A stretch of DNA of 64,000 nt from Zantedeschia hybrid cultivar (Eukaryota > Streptophyta > Magnoliopsida > Alismatales > Araceae). A program made the position numbers and the translations under genes. The notes beneath the pieces were generated by a model, which did no database searches, was not told the DNA's origin, and saw only the letters and a list, made by a program, of their open reading frames with translations. The stretch's first letter is position 1. The number at the start of each line of letters is the position of its first letter. The stretch is from NCBI GenBank assembly GCA_030544215.1, contig JARZZO010000014.1, positions 18,758,234-18,822,233 on the forward strand. Direction: 5' to 3'. Of the stretch, positions 56,225 through 64,000 are shown one piece after another.

Positions 56225-56490
56225 TTTCTCACCTTGGAGAGTTCTAGAAACTTCTACAGTTCTACTCGCTGGAGGGTTCCAACGGCCAACGGCGCAGAGG
56301 CCTGCCGCCGGTGGTGGCGCTCCGGGGCCGGCGTTGGAGACGCTGGGCGACAGCCGTGGGCTGCTCCGGCGGTCTCGGCGCTGCAGGAAGGATGTGGTGC
56401 TGAATGAGGGTGGAAAAGCGAGGAGGAGGACCACGCCTGTCCTTGGAGTCTGGACCTTTCCGATATCCAGTACGCCATTAGGACGGGCAC
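56225..56490 (-). other. GC island with exon-like features and a heat-shock-element sequence
   Basis: The minus strand is open to a strong donor CTCCAAG|GTGAG (exon side ends at 56233). The translation is Ser/Arg/Pro-rich and resembles a plastid-targeting N-terminus (FSTTSFLQRRDRRSSPRLSP), but that frame has no ATG; the ATG at 56478 is in another frame that stops at 56254. A perfect three-unit HSE pattern TTCnnGAAnnTTC lies at 56242-56254, but inside the candidate exon. Identity unknown. Confidence 0.3.
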
Positions 56491-56529
56491 GTGACAGCTG
56501 GCACGGCTGTTTTTAGCTTATTTAGGGCG

Positions 56530-58580
56530 TGTTTGGCGCAGTTTTTGAGATCTCGAAAGCTGCTTCTCAGCCGTTGGAATTTCTTTTGTCAGACAATAAG
56601 GATGTATGTGACAAAATTTTTACTTAAAAGTTATTTTTGACTTTTCCTTCTTACATAGAATAAGTTGAGAAAAAAAGATTATCAACTCTTTCATAATAAT
56701 CTCATTTTTTTTTTAATCTTGAAAGCTCATTTCTTGTAATTTTTAGTTGGAAGTTTAAACACAAGTAAAATATCACATAAAAAGTTTTCAAAATTTAATA
56801 ACTTCCATAAAAAATAACTACATGAGAATATAAAAATATGTCTAAATGAAAATTGTATCAAATACAACCTAATTTACTTAGCGTCCAATGAGAAGTGCTT
56901 TCAATTGAAAACTATTTTGGAGGCAATTCCCAAAAGCTACCAGAGCCAACTTTGAGATGGAAGTAATTTTGTGCTTCCGTGTACTTTGTTTGATGAATAT
57001 TACAAAAATGTCATTTCAACTATGTGGGACAAAACTATCTCACATAAACCCTAGCTGCCGTGTTCATCCCCTTTCCCCTTTCTCTTCTTTTGTGCTAATC
57101 TATGTTTTATGAGAAACCATGCCATCCACCATTGTTTGCCGCCAATCCATCGCCATTTATTGTTGTCTATTGTTGTCCATTAGAGCCTACTGTTGTCCGT
57201 CGCCGTCTACCACCCTGTACTACTGTCGGCCGTCGTCTACTGCCCTATACTGCCGTCAACTGTCGTCCACTGCCGTCTACTGTTGTCTACCGCTGTCGGC
57301 CACCATCTATCGCCTTAATTCTTATCAGATTTAAGTAATAATAACCATGTTTGGTTTAAGGTATATTATATTTAAGGGTATGATTGATATGATCTATACA
57401 TGAGGAGTTTGCTAGTGTTTGGAGGCATATCCATGACAGATTTGTGATGGGTCGTGTAAAGTCTGATAGAATTGAAAAATAAGATAAATTTTATTTTGTG
57501 ATCATTATTGACATTGCTATATGATTAAAGTAAATGTACAATGCTGATGTTTTATGAAAAAAATTTCAGATTATTGCATATGATTAATGATTCGTTTGTC
57601 GTTCATAAAATATCATAAAAACGTAGTAAGATAGTATTTTCTTTGAGGTCATTTGGTTTGGCGTACAACACATAGATCGATTTTAAAATTAACAATGTAA
57701 AATATCTAATTTTTAAATCATCAGTTCTAAACCTTGATTTTAGTGTGCGGTATTTATGAGCTTAAAACAAAAATCATCTAAAAGATATCACATGTTAATT
57801 TTGAAATATAATAATTTATCAAACTCTAAACTTGCAAAAAATATCATAAATTAATTTACATCACTCTGTACATAAGGAAAGTGCTATTTATAATTATGCT
57901 AGCTTATGGGTAGGGCTGTCGGAATGGATTCCCAGTATCCAAGTCCACTTTATTTTGTATTATTTGAATATCTGGTTCTAAGTACTATCCAACAAAGAAT
58001 AATTATTCTTATCCAAATTCGACTCTATTAGACTACGTTCAAATTTTGGTATATCCATTTGATATTCTCATTGGAAAATATATGATTAACTAGATTCCTA
58101 TATTATCGGGACCTGTTGACATTCCTACTTGAGAGTTCTCTTTTATTTGACTTCAATTTTAGTATAAAAGTATTGATTTTTTTTTTAAAATTTTAAAATC
58201 TAACTTTTTTGTTATAGAAACGATACTTTTAGAACCCATGTTTCTTATGACAAATGCCTTGTACTGTACTTTTATATGTTTGTCCATTTTTTTGTCATGG
58301 ACAACTAGGATGTCAGAAAGTATTTTGGTACCTTGTTGATACTCTTATCATTATGTAGTAACTTACGTTAGTAAAAAAATTTAGGGAGGAGGCAAAAAGA
58401 TTGAGGGCTTACACATGTAACATCATAGTCGGTTGGTAAGATATACTTATAGTGCATTATTCTGATCCAAGACTGATCTTGGCAATTCTTTGGCATGATG
58501 TCTTTTTAAGTTTTATGAACATAATATATGTAAAAGGTAGACTCTTGATTTTTTGGATATATATATTCCTACAATGAATT
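56530..58580. other. No gene recognised
   Basis: The start 'agggcgtgtttggcgcag' resembles ends of hAT-type nonautonomous elements, but no partner end was found. A low-complexity ctgccgtc/tactgttgtc repeat occupies 57120-57312 and accounts for the ORFs there. Confidence 0.45.
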
Positions 58581-58585
58581 TACAT

Positions 58586-59563
58586 ATGGAGAATCAACAA
58601 CATAATACTGGATCTTTAAGTGCATCAAGGAAGGATAAGAATTCAGATAAAGTAAACGCTGTTTGGAGGTCAACAAATCATAAGATTTTTATTGGCTTGT
58701 GTCTTGAATAAGTTTTGACAGATAATAGACCTATAATAGACCTGGGACACACCTAAACAAGAAAGGATGGGAGAATGTTGTGTTTGAGAAGAAAACGAGA
58801 TTGAAGTATGATAGAAAGTAATTGAAAAATCATTGGGACACAACAAAAGATAGTTGGAAGGCATGGAATCGTTTGAAATACATGAGCACTGGTTTAGGTT
58901 GGGATAGTGAAAAGAATACAGTGGTGACAAGTGATACATTTTGGGAGAACTTCATTAAGGTATGATTATGATTTTACTTGCTATGTCAATCATTGTTATT
59001 TTTGTGAAATTTACTAAGATATCTTTTATCAATTGAAGATGCATATAGAGGGGAAGCAATTCAAGGAGAGAGGTCTAGAGCATGAGAGTGCTTTAGAAAT
59101 TTTATTTAGTAGTACTACTGTTACAAGAAATTTTATGGTTACACCTGGATCATTGAACAACCTAAGTGTTGCCAATCACCCTTCAGAGACTCAGTCAAAT
59201 GATGTAGATCCTATTCCATGGGCTGAGGACACTGATACAACAACAACAAATTCTCTTATAACATGTATTAACAATGATACTAGTGAAGAAATGGAAAAAA
59301 CATTCGAGAGAAGTCAACAAAAGAGAACAAAATCGATGTCATGTCGAGTTAAAAAGCGACTTCGAACTTCAAATTTTACATGTCTATGCAATCGCATCAG
59401 CCGCCTTTGTGAGATTATGGAAGAAAAGAAAGAAATTTTTTTTGTTGAGCAAGTCCAAGAATTCTCCATTCCAACAACATTGAAGATTTTGAAAGATATC
59501 CCGGGCTTGTCTCCTACAAGTCCACTCTATTTATTTGTCATAAAATTTTCTTTTAGAAGATAA
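58586..59563 (+). pseudogene. PIF/Harbinger ORF1 (Myb/SANT-like DNA-binding protein), broken
   Basis: The likely start ATG is at 58586. Exon 1 (to 58959, donor AAG|GTATGA) translates as ASRKDKNSDKVNAVWRSTNH then KIFIGLCLE-stop, with more stops and a frameshift, then NKKGWENVVFEKKTRLKYDR and KNHWDTTKDSWKAWNRL, then TGLGWDSEKNTVVTSDTFWEN. This is the Myb/SANT-like domain. Exon 2 (59039-59563) carries KQFKERGLEHESALEILFSS and a Ser/Thr-rich linker, ending in a frameshifted C-terminal helix region (LKILKDIPGLSPTSPLYLF). In active elements this partner protein binds the element ends and helps bring the transposase to DNA. The internal stops make it a pseudogene. Confidence 0.8.
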
Positions 59564-59883
59564 AAATCGATTCCTTTTATTTCCTTAGATGATGACAATG
59601 TGAGACTTGCATGGTTGATTATGGAGTATGAAAAAATCCTTATGAACGTAGACATTAGTATAGCATATTAGTTTATGATTTTTTTTTCTTTTCTTAGTGT
59701 TAGTTTTGTAGAGAGCATATGTATTTTTTTGTAGCTATCTTTTTAATCTTTGTTAACATTTTGTTTAGTTTTATGATCTATGAATAGGTATTTTGTCAAT
59801 ATCTTTTATGATTGTTAGTTTAAACTATGAACAAACATTTTGTTATTATTAATGCCTTTAATATTGTCATGATTGTTAAATAG

Positions 59884-61322
59884 GTGCTAAAAGTGAGGAT
59901 GAGTTCTAAAGATGACATGGATGATATCTTGGTTGTCATAATTAGTGCACTAGCTACTGAATATCATCAATTATATATGGTCAAAAAACCATGTTATGAC
60001 TCTTCATATAGGGGTTCCCACAGAGTTAGGGAATGGATGAGAGGCTATTGGCAAAGAAGTTCAAATATGTTGGCTATGAAACCACGTGTATTTATGGAAC
60101 TTTGTTCTAGATTTAGGATGAGTGGATTATTAGCTAATAGTCAGGAGGTAAGTGTTGAAGAACAAATGGCACTCTTCTTGAATGCATTAGTTCGCAACTA
60201 GAGGTATAAATATATAAAAGAAACTTTTCAGCATTCAGGAGAAACTATTAATTGTTATTTTAACAAAGTTTTGCATGCAATGACAAAGTTTTCTTTAGAA
60301 GTCATTGTACCTCCGTTGTTTCATGAGGTTCTCAATTACATCAAACAAAATGCAAAATAATTTTCATGGTTCAAGGTAAGTATTTTTTTATCAATGTGGT
60401 TTTATATTATTTGATTGTTATATGTAATTGATATTTTGATATATTTAAGGATTGTATAGGCACATTGTATGACACTCATATTAGCGCATGAATATCATCT
60501 GATAAACAAATCCCTTTTCGTGGGCGAAAATATGGTTGCACACAAAATGTACTAGTTATTTGCAATTTCAATGTGTTTCACATTTGTGGCAGCTGGATGG
60601 GAAGGGAGTGCAAATGATTCACGTATTCTATTAGATGCATTATGTACTCCACATCATAACTTTCCTTGTCCTCCTAGTTAATTAGTAGTATATTTATTTT
60701 TTATCTTTTAATAGTTAACTATAATACTAATTAGCTTTATATAATTACAGGTAAATATTATGTTGTTGATGCAAGATATCCAAACATGCATAGTCTTTTG
60801 GCTCCTTTTCGAGATGTTAGGTACCATTTGTAGGATTGTCGTAAAATAAAAAAAGAGAAAACAAAAGAGAAAACAAAAGATATATGTAATATAGTTTTCT
60901 TACTCTTGTTATGTGTGCATATATAATCTTTAGTTGAATTTTAATTTTAATTACTTGTCGATTAGTTTTCGACTTTTAACCATGCACATTTATCTTTAAG
61001 AAATATAATAGAAAGGTGTTTTGGTATTTTGAAGGCTCGCTTTCCCATTTTATCTATAATGTCCAAGTATCCGTATGAGTCATAAGTTTTGATAGTTATT
61101 GCTGCCGTGACCATTCGTAGTTTTATTAGACAAAAGGATATGGAAGATGAGATATTTGTCAAGTATTTATCATTAGATCTTATTGTCCCATCTGAACAAG
61201 ATGAAGATGATCCAATTGAAGATCCAAATTGTTTAGTTGATTCAGAGCAGCTTAAGAGCATGAGTATATTCCGTGATGAAATAGTTCATGCCATTGCACG
61301 GGCAAGAGGACTTCGATGCTAG
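59884..61322 (+). pseudogene. PIF/Harbinger (HARBI1-like) transposase, broken
   Basis: Exon-like blocks are: 59884-60375 (YWQRSSNMLAMKPRVFMELC; then stop; FQHSGETINCYFNKVLHAM; donor FK|GTAAGT); 60450 to about 60678 (DCIGTLYDTHI; GRKYGCTQNVLVICNFNVF; frameshift; GWEGSANDSRILLDALCTPH); from about 60751 (KYYVVDARYPN; LAPFRDVRYHL then stop); and the last exon about 60966-61322 (HLSLRNIIERCFGILKARFP; IVIAAVTIRSFIR). The DDE fold needs the Asp of the LDGTH motif, and here that position is Tyr. The NDSR Asp and the IERCFG Glu remain. Several stops are present. It lies downstream of its ORF1 partner on the same strand, the usual Harbinger layout. Confidence 0.88.
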
Positions 61323-64000
61323 ATATTAATGTTGAAGTTGTAGCTTTTTTTTTTAAAATTTGTTGAATTATTTTGCATCTTAACAATGGATGTATGTAAT
61401 ATAGTTCTCTTACTCTTGTTATGTGTGCATATATAATCTTTAGTTGAATTTTAATTTTAATTACTTGTCGATTAGTTTTCGACCTTTAACCATGCACATT
61501 TATCTTTAAGAAATATAATAGAAAGGTGTTTTGGTATTTTGAAGGCTCGCTTTCCCATTTTATCTATAATGTCCAAGTATCCGTATGAGTCATAAGTTTT
61601 GATAGTTATTGCTGCCGTGACCATTCGTAGTTTTATTAGACAAAAGGATATGGAAGATGAGATATTTGTCAAGTATTTATCATTAGATCTTATTGTCCCA
61701 TCTGAACAAGATGAAGATGATCCAATTGAAGATCCAAATTGTTTATTTGAATCAGAGCAGCTTAAGAGCATGAGTATATTCCGTGATGAAATAGTTCATG
61801 CCATTGTACGGACAAGAGGACTTTGGTGCTAGATATTAATGTTGAAGTTGTAGCTTTTTTTTTTTAAATTTGTTGAATTATTTTGCATCTTAACAATGGA
61901 TGTATGTAATATAGTTCTCTTACTCTTGTTATGTGTGCATATATAATCTTTAGTTGAATTTTAATTTTAATTACTTGTCGATTTATTTTCGGCCTTTAAC
62001 CATGCACATTTATCTTTAAGAAATATAATAGAAAGGTGTTTTGATATTTTGAAGGCTCGCTTTCCCATTTTATCTATAATGTCCAAGTATCCGTATGAGT
62101 CATAGGTTTTGATAGTTATTGTTGCCGTGACCATTCGTAGTTTTATTAGACAAAAGGATATGGAAGATGAGATATTTGTCAAATATTTATCATTAGATCT
62201 TATTGTCCCATCTGAACAAGATGAAGATGATTCAATTGAAGATCCAAATTGTTTAGCTGATTCAGAGCAGCTTAAGAGCATGAGTATATTCCGTGATGAA
62301 ATAGTTCATGCCATTGCACGGGCAAGAGGACTTCGATGCTAGATATTAATGTTGAAGTTGTAGCTTTTTTTTTTTAAATTTGTTGAATTATTTTGCATCT
62401 TAACAATGGATGTATGTAATATAGTTCTCTTACTCTTGTTATGTGTGTATATATAATCTTTAGTTGAATTTTAATTTTAATTACTTGTCGATTAGTTTTC
62501 GGCCTTTAACCATGCACATTTATCTTTAAGAAATATAATAGAAAGGTGTTTTGGTATTTTGAAGGCTCGCTTTCCCATTTTATCTATAATGTCCAAGTAT
62601 CCGTATGAGTCATAGGTTTTGATAGTTATTGCTGCCGTGACCATTCGTAGTTTTATTAGACAAAAGGATATGGAAGATGAGACATTTGTCAAGTATTTAT
62701 CATTAGATCTTATTGTCCCATCTGAACAAGATGAAGATGATCCAATTGAAGATCCAAATTGTTTAGTTGATTCAGAGCAGCTTAAGAGCATGAGTATATT
62801 CCGTGATGAAATAGTTCATGCCATTGCACGGGTAAGAGGACTTCGATGCTAGATATTAATGTTGAAGTTGTAGCTTTTTTTTTTAAAATTTGTTGAATTA
62901 TTTTGCATCTTAACAATGGATGTATGTAATATAGTTCTCTTACTCTTGTTATGTGTGCATATATAATCTTTAGTTGAATTTTAATTTTAATTACTTGTCG
63001 ATTTGTTTTCGGCCTTTAACCATGCACATTTATCTTTAAGAAATATAATAGAAAGGTGTTTTGGTATTTTGAAGGCTCGCTTTCCCATTTTATCTATAAT
63101 GTCCAAGTATCCGTATGAGTCATAGGTTTTGATAGTTATTGCTGCCGTGACCATTCGTAGTTTTATTAGACAAAAGGATATGAAAGATGAGATATTTGTC
63201 AAGTATTTATCATTAGATCTTATTGTCCCATCTGAACAAGATGAAGATGATCCAATTGAAGATCCAAATTGTTTAGTTGATTCAGAGCAGCTTAAGAGCA
63301 AGAGTATATTCCGTGATGAAATAGTTCATGCCATTGCACGGACAAGAGGACTTCGATGCTAGATATTAATGTTGAAGTTGTAGCTTTTTTTTTTTAAATT
63401 TGTTGAATTATTTTGCATCTTAACAATGGATGTATGTAATATAGTTCTCTTACTCTTGTTATGTGTGCATATATAATCTTTAGTTGAATTTTAATTTTAA
63501 TTACTTGTCGATTTGTTTTCGGCCTTTAACCATGCACATTTATCTTTAAGAAATATAATAGAAAGGTGTTTTGGTATTTTGAAGGCTTGCTTTCCCATTT
63601 TATCTATAATGTCCAAGTATCCTTATGAGTCATAGGTTTTGATAGTTATTGCTGCCGTGACCATTCGTAGTTTTATTAGACAAAATGATATGAAAGATGA
63701 GATATTTGTCAAGTATTTATCATTAGATCTTATTGTCCCATCTGAACAAGATGAAGATGATCCAATTGAAGATCCAAATTGTTTAGTTGATTCAGAGCAG
63801 CTTAAGAGAAAGAGTATATTCCGTGATGAAATAGTTCATGCCATTGCACGGACAAGAGGACTTCGATGTTAGATATTAATGTTGAAGTTGTAGCTTTTTT
63901 TTTTAAAATTTGTTGAATTATTTTGCATCTTAACAATTGATGTATGTAATATAGTTCTCTTACTCTTGTTATGTGTGCATATATAATCTTTAGTTGAATT
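60879..64000 (+). repeat. 510-bp satellite made from the transposase 3' end
   Basis: Six full units start at about 60879, 61389, 61899, 62409, 62919 and 63429, each exactly 510 bp, and a seventh begins at 63939 and is cut by the window end. Each unit has the last intron (about 80 bp), the last coding exon (IERCFG... to the TAG stop) and 3' flank with a T9-10 run. Units are highly similar, with only scattered substitutions. Each keeps a 77-codon frame after an in-frame stop (starts at 61089, 61599, 62109, 62619, 63129 and 63639). Minus-strand ORFs of 99-104 codons mirror it in five of the six units. Confidence 0.95.

Noticed and set aside
57102..57338. ORFs in alternate frames over 57.1-57.3 kb
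   Set aside because: They are readings of a ctgccgtc/tactgttg low-complexity repeat.
60962..63301. Repeated minus-strand ORFs of about 100 codons in the satellite
   Set aside because: They mirror the sense exon of the transposase, which has clear homology on the plus strand; no independent evidence for the antisense protein.

Overview
The window is nuclear DNA of a flowering plant. The only well-supported host gene has seven spliced exons, with GT/AG introns and a chloroplast transit peptide. A GC-rich first exon in AT-rich surroundings, Au-type SINEs and an RTE-type LINE suggest a monocot, probably not a grass; that is an inference. Gene density is very low and most recognisable sequence is mobile-element debris. 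I see no bacterial-type operon, CRISPR array or defence system.

Layout, 1-20 kb: an RTE LINE fragment and two closely spaced minus-strand tRNA-like genes (Glu, Gly); a 250-bp tandem duplication near 2 kb; an internally deleted L1-type LINE (3.66-6.57 kb) with target-site duplications (TSDs); a SINE-like element (7.5 kb); and a nested pair of LTR retrotransposons (8.7-14.5 kb). The outer one is a minus-strand Ty1/copia derivative with 130-bp LTRs. The inner one is a plus-strand non-autonomous element with 349-bp LTRs. Each has its own 5-bp TSD. Then come an array of 88-bp palindrome-bearing repeats upstream of a minus-strand TATA box (15.5-16.6 kb), a 5'-truncated LINE (17.5-18.4 kb), a broken Myb/SANT-like fragment (19.2 kb) and a small GC island (20 kb).

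Layout, 20-42 kb: AT-rich, almost gene-free DNA with a long decayed minus-strand RTE LINE (24.8-28.1 kb), simple repeats, one GC-rich ORF of unknown function (35.7-36.2 kb, minus) and two long-inverted-repeat MITE-like elements (38.2 and 40.1-40.7 kb).

Layout, 42-64 kb: a complete chloroplast 2-Cys peroxiredoxin gene (42.3-49.5 kb, plus) whose 4-kb second intron holds two LINE tails and two Au-SINE copies; a minus-strand repeat-containing ORF at 51.5-52.1 kb, cut at its 5' side by a 462-bp MITE with a 9-bp TSD; a tandem TRIM-like LTR array (55.3-55.9 kb); a GC island with exon-like features (56.2 kb); and a decayed PIF/Harbinger element (Myb/SANT ORF plus HARBI1-like transposase, 58.6-61.3 kb). 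The last intron, last exon and 3' flank of that transposase are amplified into a 510-bp tandem array of at least six full copies that runs off the window end. This satellite is the most unusual feature here.

The genes do not form a pathway. The peroxiredoxin acts alone in plastid peroxide removal; the rest is element-derived or of unknown function.
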